From Mucilaginibacter sp. cycad4 (lineage in GTDB: Bacteria > Bacteroidota > Bacteroidia > Sphingobacteriales > Sphingobacteriaceae): a stretch of DNA of 64,000 nucleotides. Positions within the stretch are counted from its first letter, which is position 1. Each line of letters begins with the position of its first letter. The DNA lies in the NCBI RefSeq assembly GCF_034263275.1, contig NZ_CP139559.1, forward strand, positions 248,001 to 312,000, given 5' to 3'. Shown one piece after another: positions 55,889 through 64,000 of this stretch. The position numbers were made by a program, and so were the translations under genes. The notes under the pieces are model-generated. The model did not search any database and was not told where the DNA came from. It saw only the letters and a list, made by a program, of their open reading frames with translations.

Positions 55889-56893
55889 GTGGAAACTATA
55901 GTCAAACGCTTAGAAAGGCTTTATAATACCGAGAATTTAACTCCTGAAGACAGGCGCTGGCTTGCCGAATACCTGCAGGGTGATGTTTCGGAATTATACC
56001 TTGTAGCGCTTGAAGGTTTCAGTAAAGATGCACTGGAAAAAAAGATCTCCCTGAGCGGTGAGGCATCTGATCAAATCCTTAAGAATATTCATCAGCGTAT
56101 TATAAAGCCTCCGCCCCGAAAAGTGTTTCCCCTTTGGCGGGTGCTCTTAAAAGTAGCGGTAGCAGCATCGGTAACAGCCGTTTTTTGTGCGGGCTATATC
56201 TTCAGAAAGCAGTTGGATAACTGGCTGAACCCGGTTAATTACCAGGAAACAATAGCACTGAACGGCGAAATAAAACTGATCACTTTACCCGATGGTACAA
56301 CCATTTGCCTTAATGCCGGCAGCCGGTTAAAGTACCCCGATAAGTTTAAGCAGAACACGCGGGAGGTTACACTTACAGGCGAAGCTTTCTTTAAAGTAGC
56401 ACACGATAGCAGCAAGCCGTTTATCATCCATTCGGGCAAAATTAAAACCACTGTGTTAGGTACCAGCTTTAATGTTAAAGCTTATAACGAAGATAAATCC
56501 ATCAAAATTACAGTGGTTAGCGGAAAAGTAGGAGTAATACCAACAGCTTCAAAACATCCGGCTGTATTGCTTACATCAGATATGCAATTGGTATATAACA
56601 AAACCAGCAAAACGCTGCTTGCCGAAAAAATTAAGGATGCTTCGTCTGTGATCAGCTGGCAGCAGGGTAACCTGCAATACCATAATACGCCCTTGTTTGA
56701 TGTTTTGGCTGATGTTCAGCGAAAATATAATGTGACGATCAGGGCCGACAAGAATTTACTGAACTGTACATTATACGCCGATTTTAACAATATGGCATTG
56801 GAGAAAGTATTGAAGCTGACGGGGGCCCTTGTAAATGCTCATTTTAAAAAGGAGGGGGATGCCTATACTTTAAAGGGCAAAGGCTGTAATTAA
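55889..56893 (+). CDS. FecR-type anti-sigma factor
   Basis: The 334 residues start at a GTG. A cytoplasmic N-terminus (about 1-82), one membrane helix (84-105), the periplasmic FecR domain (about 120-215: ITLPDGTTICLNAGSRLKYPDKF, REVTLTGEAFFKVAHD, FIIHSGKIKTTVLGTSFNVKAY), and a C-terminal DUF4974 domain (about 262-330) are visible. It would hold the ECF sigma factor and receive a signal from the STN domain of the SusC protein encoded next. Confidence 0.93.
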   Translation: METIVKRLERLYNTENLTPEDRRWLAEYLQGDVSELYLVALEGFSKDALEKKISLSGEASDQILKNIHQRIIKPPPRKVFPLWRVLLKVAVAASVTAVFCAGYIFRKQLDNWLNPVNYQETIALNGEIKLITLPDGTTICLNAGSRLKYPDKFKQNTREVTLTGEAFFKVAHDSSKPFIIHSGKIKTTVLGTSFNVKAYNEDKSIKITVVSGKVGVIPTASKHPAVLLTSDMQLVYNKTSKTLLAEKIKDASSVISWQQGNLQYHNTPLFDVLADVQRKYNVTIRADKNLLNCTLYADFNNMALEKVLKLTGALVNAHFKKEGDAYTLKGKGCN

Positions 56894-56987
56894 TGTACCT
56901 GATATACCAATTATATAAGTGCAAATAAAATGTTTGACAACCTAAAAATGAAATTGCTATGAGTTAAACCCAGGAAAGAGAAAAGGA

Positions 56988-57018
56988 TCCTCCAAAATGG
57001 CCGGGCCAATTTTGGAGG
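56988..57018. promoter_or_regulatory. Leader hairpin upstream of susC
   Basis: TCCTCCAAAAT(G)GCC pairs with GGCCAATTTTGGAGGA around a very short loop. It lies about 100 bases before the SusC start, in the 222-bp FecR-SusC gap, with no T-run after it. It may stabilise or regulate the susCD mRNA. Confidence 0.5.
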
Positions 57019-57115
57019 AAATAAAATGCAAGGATTTTTTTTGGACCATGCACAGGGCCTCTCACAACCGCAGCACGTTCCAGCTTGACCTATAACACTT
57101 TAATATAGCAAAAAT

Positions 57116-60100
57116 ATGAAAATAAACATACCCGAAAGAGTCTTTCGAACCATAACATATGTTATGAAAATTAATGCGATAATTTTATTAGTTGTCTGTT
57201 CACTATCAACCATTGCCATGGCTGGTAACTCATACGGACAAAGCGTACTGGAAAAGCCAGTTACCCTTAAATTAAAAAACACACCACTTTCTGATGCACT
57301 GGAGCGGATTTCTGCAAGTACCGGTGTGCGGATCATGTACACAGGGAATAACATTGAAACCGATGTTAAGGTGACACTTACGGCCCGTAACGAAAAGCTG
57401 GAAGCTGTTTTGAAAAAAGTTTTATTAGATAACCAATTTACTTATACCGAAGTTGAAGGAAGTTTACTGGTTAAACCGGCACCCAAACCACCGGTAGAGA
57501 AAAAAGCAGAGCTTCCCCCGCCTATTATTGTTACGGGATCTGTTGTGGACGATAAGGGGGTACCTTTAATAGGTGTTTCTGTTAAAATAGAAGGCCTTGC
57601 AACAGGTGCAGTAACCGATATTGACGGTAAATTCAGGGTTCAGGTCGCTAATGAAAAAGCCGTGCTGGTATTTTCTTATATCGGCTTTGAAACCCAAAAA
57701 ATTGCTGTAGGTAAACAAACGGCTATAAAGGTTACGTTGCAGCCATCGGCTAATTCGTTATCTACTGTCGTAGTAATAGGTTATGGTACTACTACCAAAA
57801 AGGAGCTGACCAGCGCGATTGCTACTGTTAAGGCCGAACAATTTAACGCCGGTGTTGTTGCAACCCCTGCCGATTTATTGGAAGGTAAAGTAGCAGGTTT
57901 AAATATCACCAACGATGGTAACCCGAACGGCAAAGCATCGGTAACGTTACGCGGCCCGTCATCAATAAGGGCTGGTGCGGCATCTGTTCCTTTTTATGTA
58001 ATTGATGGCGTACCCGGCGCCGATTTTAACCTGTTGGCCCCGTCAGATATTGCTTCGATAGATGTATTGAAAGACGCTTCGGCAGCGGCAATTTACGGAA
58101 CCAGGGCTACCAATGGTGTAATCATCGTCACTACTAAAAAGGCTAAAGCCGGGCAGCTAAGGATGACCTATAACGGATACGGATCATTTGAAAAAGTATC
58201 TAACCAGTTTAAAGTTGCCAGCGCCGAGCAGTTAAGGGCCTATGTAAAAGCTAACGGGCAAAGTTTTACCCCTGCGAATGATAACGGTGGAAATACCGAT
58301 TGGCAAAAAGCGGTTGAACGCAGCACCGGCTTCTCTCAAAATCATAACCTTTCTTTTGGCGGCGGTACCGATAAAACCACTTATAACGGAAGCATAAACT
58401 ACCTCCAAAATCAGGGTATAGTTAAAAGCAGCGATATGAAGCGTGTTATAGGCAGGCTTAATATCACCCAAAAAGCGCTGAATGATAAGTTGAAACTGGA
58501 TTTTTCATTAAGCAATTCGGTAACCAATTCCAACCTGTTAGTTAATGATATTCCGCTATCATCGGCAAACGGACAAAGTCCCGGCCTGTTTAAGTCGATA
58601 GTTCAATATCTGCCAACGCGTACCATTTATAACGCCGACGGTACCTTTTACAATGATCCTACTTTAAAGCTGGGTTATAACCCCGTAGGGCTTATAACCA
58701 ACGATAGCTACAAACAAAAAATTAACTTACTACTGGGCAACGTACGCGGTGAGTTGATATTGCCTGCAGGCCTGCTTTACAATTTTAACTTAGCTTACCA
58801 GGAAACAAATACCAATAATGACACCTATTACAACTCGGCTTCAGAACTTGCGCCGGGCCTTGGCGGCAAAGCTATCCGTTCAACTTATGAGGATAACAAA
58901 AAGCTGTTTGAAAACTATTTAACTTACTCCCATAAGTGGAACGACAAACACGATTTTAAAGCATTATTTGGTTATTCGATAGACCAAACCACAACAGGTA
59001 ATGGTTTTCAATCAACCAATCAAGGCTTTATTTCGGATGCTACGGGTTCCAGTAATCTGGGTTTAGGTACGCCTGCCGCAGGTTACCGGGTTGATTATGG
59101 TAGTGTTAATGTTGAAACTTTACGTTTAATATCTTTTTACTCTCGTCTTAATTACAGCTATAAAGGTAAATATCTTTTGCAGGCATCTTTGCGCCGTGAC
59201 GGTTCAAATGCCTTTGGTACTAACAAACGCTGGGGATACTTCCCGGCTGCTTCGGCCGCCTGGCGCATCATTGACGAGGGCTTTATGAAATCTCAATCCC
59301 TGTTTGATGATTTGAAACTGCGGGTTGGCTATGGTAAAACAGGTAACTCATTGGGTTTCTCTCCTTATACTCCTATAACGCTTTATGGTACTACCGGTAG
59401 CTTTTATTACAATGGCGCCTATATTGGCGCAATTGGCGTAACCCAAAATCCTAACCCCGACTTGAAGTGGGAAAGTACAGCTACACTGAACGGCGGTGTT
59501 GATTTCTCGTTATTTAAAGGACGTTTGGGCGGTTCGGTTGATATCTACAATAAAAAAACAACCGACATGATCACCTCGGTGCCGGTATCGCTTATTAACA
59601 ACTTTGTTGGTACAAAAATTGAAAACGTAGGCAGCATGACCAATAAAGGTGTGGAGATAGCGCTTAACGGAACGCCAATAAAAACAAAAGACTTTACCTG
59701 GAGCAGCTACGGAAATATTTCATTTAACAAAAATAAGATCACTGCACTGGCACCAAATCTTTCAAAAATATATGCAGGCGATCCGGAAGGGCCGGGACAA
59801 AGCGGCATCAAAACATCAATCATTGAAGCCGGTTATCCGCTTGGTGAATTTTACACTTTGAAATACCTTGGTCGCACTAATGGTGTATCTACCTTCCTGG
59901 GTGCCAACGGCCAGCCAACAACGACACCCCAAAGTACTGATCAAACTTATGCGGGCAATGCACAGCCAACATATACCTTCGGTTTTGGTAATGATTTTAC
60001 TTACAAAAACTTTAGCCTTAATTTCTTTTTCAGGGGCCAGGGCGGTAACAAGATCATGAATGCATCATTGGCCAGCTTTAACCAGCCTACCCAGGCTTCG

Positions 60101-60433
60101 GCGCATGGTGTACCTGTTTTAACACTAAGTGAGCCGGGTACCGATGTTAATGCCAATTTATATTCAACACGTTATCTTGAAAGCGGCGCTTTCATCAGGT
60201 TAAGTAATGCTACGCTGGCCTATAAAATAAATGTTGCGGGCAATTATGTGCATGGCATCCGGTTGTATGTTACCGGTACCAATTTATTTATCATCACCAA
60301 ATACAAAGGCGTCGATCCTGAATTGAACTTAAACATTGATAACCAGGCGAGCGGCCAGTTTATCGGGGTAGACAGCAATAATTTTTATCCAAAAACAAGG
60401 AGCTTCCTTGCCGGCGTACAAGTTGATTTATAA
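57116..60433 (+). CDS. susC: SusC/RagA-type TonB-dependent outer-membrane transporter with STN signalling domain
   Basis: The 1105 residues have a signal peptide (to about 41; a second Met at 17 is an alternative start), an STN domain (about 49-120), a carboxypeptidase-regulatory-like domain (about 138-208), the plug (about 217-345: STVVVIGYGTTTKKELTSAI, LRGPSSIRAGAASVPFYVIDGVPG), and the barrel to the terminal VQVDL. With SusD it forms an outer-membrane glycan or oligomer importer. The STN domain links it to FecR and the ECF sigma factor. Substrate is unknown; no glycosidase gene is directly coupled. Confidence 0.95.
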   Translation: MKINIPERVFRTITYVMKINAIILLVVCSLSTIAMAGNSYGQSVLEKPVTLKLKNTPLSDALERISASTGVRIMYTGNNIETDVKVTLTARNEKLEAVLKKVLLDNQFTYTEVEGSLLVKPAPKPPVEKKAELPPPIIVTGSVVDDKGVPLIGVSVKIEGLATGAVTDIDGKFRVQVANEKAVLVFSYIGFETQKIAVGKQTAIKVTLQPSANSLSTVVVIGYGTTTKKELTSAIATVKAEQFNAGVVATPADLLEGKVAGLNITNDGNPNGKASVTLRGPSSIRAGAASVPFYVIDGVPGADFNLLAPSDIASIDVLKDASAAAIYGTRATNGVIIVTTKKAKAGQLRMTYNGYGSFEKVSNQFKVASAEQLRAYVKANGQSFTPANDNGGNTDWQKAVERSTGFSQNHNLSFGGGTDKTTYNGSINYLQNQGIVKSSDMKRVIGRLNITQKALNDKLKLDFSLSNSVTNSNLLVNDIPLSSANGQSPGLFKSIVQYLPTRTIYNADGTFYNDPTLKLGYNPVGLITNDSYKQKINLLLGNVRGELILPAGLLYNFNLAYQETNTNNDTYYNSASELAPGLGGKAIRSTYEDNKKLFENYLTYSHKWNDKHDFKALFGYSIDQTTTGNGFQSTNQGFISDATGSSNLGLGTPAAGYRVDYGSVNVETLRLISFYSRLNYSYKGKYLLQASLRRDGSNAFGTNKRWGYFPAASAAWRIIDEGFMKSQSLFDDLKLRVGYGKTGNSLGFSPYTPITLYGTTGSFYYNGAYIGAIGVTQNPNPDLKWESTATLNGGVDFSLFKGRLGGSVDIYNKKTTDMITSVPVSLINNFVGTKIENVGSMTNKGVEIALNGTPIKTKDFTWSSYGNISFNKNKITALAPNLSKIYAGDPEGPGQSGIKTSIIEAGYPLGEFYTLKYLGRTNGVSTFLGANGQPTTTPQSTDQTYAGNAQPTYTFGFGNDFTYKNFSLNFFFRGQGGNKIMNASLASFNQPTQASAHGVPVLTLSEPGTDVNANLYSTRYLESGAFIRLSNATLAYKINVAGNYVHGIRLYVTGTNLFIITKYKGVDPELNLNIDNQASGQFIGVDSNNFYPKTRSFLAGVQVDL

Positions 60434-60453
60434 TAGATTTTAACCTAACAGAC

Positions 60454-62046
60454 ATGAATAATTTAAAAAGATATATAAAACCTGGCTTCATTGCCATGTT
60501 TATAGGAGCAATTTACCTTTCGGGTTGTACTAAATTGGATATTACACCAAAATCGGCACTTACAACGGCCAATTTTCCAACCACGCCAGCACAGTATGTA
60601 GCCGCTACAGGGCCTATCTATACCTCATTTCGTGGAGCGCCAGGCAGGCAATACTGGTTGTTGCAAAATTTAAGTACTGATGAATGCGTACTTGTTGCAC
60701 GTGGTGGTAACTGGCTTGACGGCGGCACCTATTCAACAGTAAACCTGCACACCGTTACTCCTGATAACAGTATGACTGAAACTTGCTGGTCGGGAGGTTA
60801 CGGAACCATCAGTTTATGTAACCAGGTATTGTCATTATTGGCACCTACGCCCGAAAGCGATGCAAAAAAGCAAACCATTGCCGAAATTAAAACCATGCGC
60901 GCCCTGTCGTACTTTTACCTGATGGATCTTTTTGGTAATGTTCCTATCAGCAAAACTTTTGGCGATACTACCAACCTGGGCACCCAGCCAAGGGCGGCAG
61001 TGTTTGCATTTATTGAAAGTGAATTGCTTGGGCAAATTTCTGATCTGAGCGGGACAGCAGGGGTAACTACCTATGGCAGGCCGACCAAAGGTTTGGCGTA
61101 CGCCATACTCGCAAAAATGTACCTTAACGCGCAATATTATATTGGTACGCCAAGGTACCAGGACGCTGTTACTATGTGCGATAACGTTATAAAAAGCGGT
61201 CAGTATGGTTTAGATGCGGATTATTTAGGCATGTTTAAGCCTAATAACGGCCCGGGTATTAAGGACTTTATTTTTGCCATACCTTATGACGGTGTGTTGG
61301 CGCAGGGGCAGTATTATTCGCGCTGGACATTAAACCCTAACCTAAAAAATAAGTATAAAATGCCTTACACACCTGACGGCCCCGTCTATACTTACAAAGA
61401 ATATTATGCTTTGTTTAACGATGCGAATGATATCCGCAAAAAACAATTTTTGGTTGGCAAGCAGTACAATAACGATGGCACACCAATAAATATTACCACA
61501 ACCAATATCGGGCTTGATGCAAGTTACTCCGGGCCTAATCCAAATGCTACGGTGATCCATCAGTTGGAGTTTACGCCTGATATTGTATGGAAAAACCCGG
61601 CAACTTTTGACATTGGTAACGACGAACTTGCCAACGAAGAAGGTTACAGGAACAATAAGTTTTATCCGGACAGCCTAAATACAGACCGTAACCAGGGCAA
61701 TGATGTGCCTATGTTCAGGTATGCCGATATTTTACTGGAAAAAGCCGAAGCTATTTTACGCGGCGCATCAGCAACCAATGGCGATTCGCCTTTATCATTG
61801 GTTAACCAGGTTAGGGCGCGTGCAAAAGCTTCGCCTTTGACTACTGTAACGCTGTCTGATATATTGGATGAGCGTGGCCGCGAGTTCTCTATGGAAATGT
61901 GGAGACGTAATGACCTGATCCGTTTTGGCCAGTTTGAAAAGCCATGGGGCATAAAAACAGATGCTAATCCTAATAAACGTATTTTCCCGATCCCAAGACC
62001 GGAAATGCAGTTGAACCCGAAACTGGTACAAAATCCGGGTTATTAA
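60454..62046 (+). CDS. susD: SusD/RagB-type surface glycan-binding lipoprotein
   Basis: The 530 residues start with a lipoprotein signal (YLSGC, Cys25). TPR-like helices of the SusD fold follow (TIAEIKTMRALSYFYLMDLFGNVPISKTF), with the C-terminal RYADILLEKAEAILRG and LDERGREFSMEMWRRNDLIRFG and an end in LNPKLVQNPGY. It starts 20 bases after SusC and forms its lid. A strong terminator follows. Confidence 0.95.
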   Translation: MNNLKRYIKPGFIAMFIGAIYLSGCTKLDITPKSALTTANFPTTPAQYVAATGPIYTSFRGAPGRQYWLLQNLSTDECVLVARGGNWLDGGTYSTVNLHTVTPDNSMTETCWSGGYGTISLCNQVLSLLAPTPESDAKKQTIAEIKTMRALSYFYLMDLFGNVPISKTFGDTTNLGTQPRAAVFAFIESELLGQISDLSGTAGVTTYGRPTKGLAYAILAKMYLNAQYYIGTPRYQDAVTMCDNVIKSGQYGLDADYLGMFKPNNGPGIKDFIFAIPYDGVLAQGQYYSRWTLNPNLKNKYKMPYTPDGPVYTYKEYYALFNDANDIRKKQFLVGKQYNNDGTPINITTTNIGLDASYSGPNPNATVIHQLEFTPDIVWKNPATFDIGNDELANEEGYRNNKFYPDSLNTDRNQGNDVPMFRYADILLEKAEAILRGASATNGDSPLSLVNQVRARAKASPLTTVTLSDILDERGREFSMEMWRRNDLIRFGQFEKPWGIKTDANPNKRIFPIPRPEMQLNPKLVQNPGY

Positions 62047-62067
62047 TTTAATTTCTATTATTTATTT

Positions 62068-62106
62068 AGCAAATGCAGGTCGTAAAAAGCCTGCATTTGC
62101 TTTTTT
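62068..62106. terminator. Intrinsic terminator of the susCD operon (bidirectional)
   Basis: A perfect 12-bp stem AGCAAATGCAGG / CCTGCATTTGCT with a 10-base loop, then TTTTT. It lies between the convergent susD and AraC genes. Confidence 0.9.
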
Positions 62107-62121
62107 AGGGTCTTATTAATC

Positions 62122-63006
62122 TTAAAACTCTCTGAATTTTCTCCGATATTCCATCGGGGTATTGCCGGTAGCTAATTTGAAATACCTGTTAAAATTTGAA
62201 AGGTTGTTAAACCCCGAATCGCGGCAAATTGAATTTATATTTTCATTGGTCTCCCTGATCAGTTTACACGAGTTTTCTATTCTTACGGTCAGTAAAAAAT
62301 CAAAATAGGTTTGGCCGGTACGCAATTTAAAATAATGGCAAAACGCCTTAGGTACCATGTGGATAATGTTTGCTATGTCTTTAAGTTTAATGTCCTTATA
62401 GAAATTGTCCATCGTATATAAATAGATCTTCGTTAACCTCAACTCATCTATTCTGTTGAAGACCTTTTTTTCTGTTTGACCTGCCACGTTTGAGATTTGT
62501 TCGCCCTCAGCAATTTTATTTAACAGCTGCAGCAACAAAGGAAGTTGTTCATGCTTAGCCGAATTTTCTATTTGCCGGATAAAGTCGACGGCAATAGCTT
62601 TTGAATTACTATTGATCAACAGCCCGCTTTTAGCGCTGTTTAAAAGATTGTTCAGGAGGCTGTTTTCAGGCAGCGTCATGAAAGTACTTCCTAATTTATT
62701 CGGATCAAAATGAAGGGTGAGCAGTTGCAGCGGTTTGGGGATCTTACCGCTTTTCATGGAGTAATCATAATAGCGGTTAGTTTCAAACTTGAACATATGA
62801 GGTACATTACAACCAATCATCATCATAGTATCTCCCGAAATTCTCTTTGATGTATTTCCTATCGAAAAAGTTCCTTCTCCGCTTATAATATAGATCAGCT
62901 CCAGCTCTGGATGGTTGTGGAAATTGTTGATGGCATGATAAGTATTTGCTTCGGCTATTGTAAAAGCTGAATTGTCGACCTTTAAAATTTGCTCGAAAAA
63001 TTCCAT
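62122..63006 (-). CDS. AraC family transcriptional regulator with cupin domain
   Basis: The 294 residues have an N-terminal cupin (about 20-110: YHAINNFHNHPELELIYIISGEGTFSIGN) and a C-terminal AraC HTH (about 195-290: FYKDIKLKDIANIIHMVPKAFCHYFKLRTGQTYFDFLLTVRIENSCKLI, RDSGFNNLSNFNRYFKLATGNTPMEYRRKF). Such regulators sense sugars. It lies between susCD and ppsA, divergent from ppsA, and may control either. Confidence 0.93.
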   Translation of the reverse strand: MEFFEQILKVDNSAFTIAEANTYHAINNFHNHPELELIYIISGEGTFSIGNTSKRISGDTMMMIGCNVPHMFKFETNRYYDYSMKSGKIPKPLQLLTLHFDPNKLGSTFMTLPENSLLNNLLNSAKSGLLINSNSKAIAVDFIRQIENSAKHEQLPLLLQLLNKIAEGEQISNVAGQTEKKVFNRIDELRLTKIYLYTMDNFYKDIKLKDIANIIHMVPKAFCHYFKLRTGQTYFDFLLTVRIENSCKLIRETNENINSICRDSGFNNLSNFNRYFKLATGNTPMEYRRKFREF

Positions 63007-63136
63007 TATTTTATACTATAGTAATAATAAAAAATAAAAATAGATAATATGTTGTGAATATAGTATTACTTTTTATGAATATTTAAGCATCGCACAGTTT
63101 ACTAAGTGGTTAACTTCGTTTTATAAAATTTTAGCC

Positions 63137-64000
63137 ATGAAGGAAAAGAAATTTACTATGAAACTTATTGAAGCTTCAATAGGTGACATTGAATTAGTAG
63201 GAGGTAAAAATGCTTCGCTTGGAGAAATGATGCAGAACATCTCTCAATTTGGCATTGATATTCCTGATGGGTTTATCATCACAAGTAAGGCCTACTACCA
63301 GTTCATCGCAGACAATCAACTTGATAAGCAGATCAGGGACATTATTGAGGATAAAGATGTTACCGATTTGAAGGTTCTTTTATCCTGTGGCAGTAAAATA
63401 AGGGGACTTATACAAAACGGCCGGTTTTCTACCGCAATGGAAAATGAGATTGTTGAGGCCTATAAGGAGCTATTGATTCAATACAAAGATCACTCCGGCG
63501 ATGTTGCAGTTCGCTCGTCGGCCACCGCCGAAGACTTGCCCGATGCTTCATTTGCAGGCCAGCAAGACACTTATTTAAATATAAGCGGAGAGGAAAGCTT
63601 GTTAACAGCTATAAAAAATTGCTTTGCCTCATTATTTACCGATAGGGCAATCAGTTACAGGACATCATTTAATTATGATCATTTTAACATTGGCCTTTCT
63701 GTTTGTGTGCAAAAAATGGTCCGTTCGGATAAAGGCGTTTCAGGAGTTGCATTTTCATTAGATACCGAAAGCGGTTTTAAAGATGCAGTTATTATCAATG
63801 GATCGTACGGTTTGGGCGAAATGGTGGTGCAGGGATCTGTTAATCCCGACGAATTTATTGTTTATAAGCCATTGTTGAAAAGCGGTTTCAGATCCATCCT
63901 TGAAAAAAAATTGGGCAAAAAACATAAAAAAATGATTTATGGAAGGCCCGGGGAAGCAGCCGTAACAATCATTGACACCCCTGTTGAAGAAAGCTCAAGG
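63137..64000 (+). CDS. ppsA: Phosphoenolpyruvate synthase (N-terminal part; cut by window edge)
   Basis: 288 residues are visible from the ATG at 63137 (MKEKKFTMKLIEASIGDIEL). This is the ATP-binding PPDK_N domain: VGGKNASLGEMMQNI, VAVRSSATAEDLPDASFAGQQDTYLN, INGSYGLGEMVVQGSVNPDEF. The enzyme makes PEP from pyruvate and ATP (gluconeogenesis). The phosphohistidine and PEP-binding domains lie outside the window, so a rifampin-phosphotransferase-like relative is not fully excluded. It is divergent from the AraC gene. Confidence 0.85.
   Translation, partial: MKEKKFTMKLIEASIGDIELVGGKNASLGEMMQNISQFGIDIPDGFIITSKAYYQFIADNQLDKQIRDIIEDKDVTDLKVLLSCGSKIRGLIQNGRFSTAMENEIVEAYKELLIQYKDHSGDVAVRSSATAEDLPDASFAGQQDTYLNISGEESLLTAIKNCFASLFTDRAISYRTSFNYDHFNIGLSVCVQKMVRSDKGVSGVAFSLDTESGFKDAVIINGSYGLGEMVVQGSVNPDEFIVYKPLLKSGFRSILEKKLGKKHKKMIYGRPGEAAVTIIDTPVEESSR

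Overview
The window looks like a chromosomal segment of a Bacteroidota bacterium of the family Sphingobacteriaceae. Mucilaginibacter or a close relative is my inference from overall flavour, not a computed placement. The lineage evidence is a SusC/SusD pair run by an ECF sigma factor and FecR, promoter -7 boxes of the TAnnTTTG type, almost no Shine-Dalgarno sequences, small lineage proteins (DUF3276, DUF5522, the long NusB), and many surface glycan genes. There is one tRNA gene (Arg, CCG), no rRNA and no CRISPR.

Layout. 1-6.4 kb: a NamZ/DUF1343 lipoprotein (cut by the window edge), a LolE-like permease, an IS3-family element sitting inside a palindrome, and a three-gene overlapping operon of ECF sigma factor, an anti-sigma-like protein fused to an outer-membrane barrel, and a second barrel. 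6.5-14.2 kb: lipoprotein, mazG, a frameshifted outer-membrane protein, mnmD, an MBL-rhodanese persulfide enzyme, DUF1569, M13 peptidase. 14.7-22.5 kb: valS with two repeat-derived in-frame insertions, a hybrid histidine kinase, a MITE-like element, a GH2 enzyme, an HsdR-N-like nuclease-fold protein. 22.9-29.6 kb: holA, an APS kinase/sulfotransferase pair, an EVE-CBM9-GHL10 overlapping operon. 29.6-31.8 kb: a nested insertion region with an IS4-family element between two copies of a 130-bp duplication. 31.8-38 kb: MarR, then a tightly coupled minus-strand housekeeping operon nusB-DUF1573-yajC-ybbR-coaE-MBL nuclease-DUF5522, and a leucine-dehydrogenase-like gene. 38-46 kb: S8 peptidase, MdlB-type ABC exporter, DUF3276, mgtE, ychF. 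46-54 kb: AraC and HxlR regulators with two SDR enzymes, a sulfatase, tRNA-Arg, a GH28 enzyme and inositol oxygenase sharing a LacI-type operator motif. 54-64 kb: ECF sigma / FecR / SusC / SusD nutrient-uptake locus (split by a methyltransferase gene), an AraC regulator and the start of a PEP synthase gene.

The most striking structure is between and inside the genes. There are at least nine hairpin-forming tracts, each built from its own short repeated word (for example GGAAAGTC, AAATCTC, GGTTAAAGGCGAAA, ATGAACC, TCAAGA). Two of them lie in frame inside valS. There is also a GC-rich two-stem repeat that hugs stop codons, a REP-like CGTCATTGCGAGG palindrome family, and a 431-bp MITE-like element with a 12-bp target duplication. 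These intergenic palindromes occur beside housekeeping genes as often as beside accessory ones, and in several places they are nested in one another.
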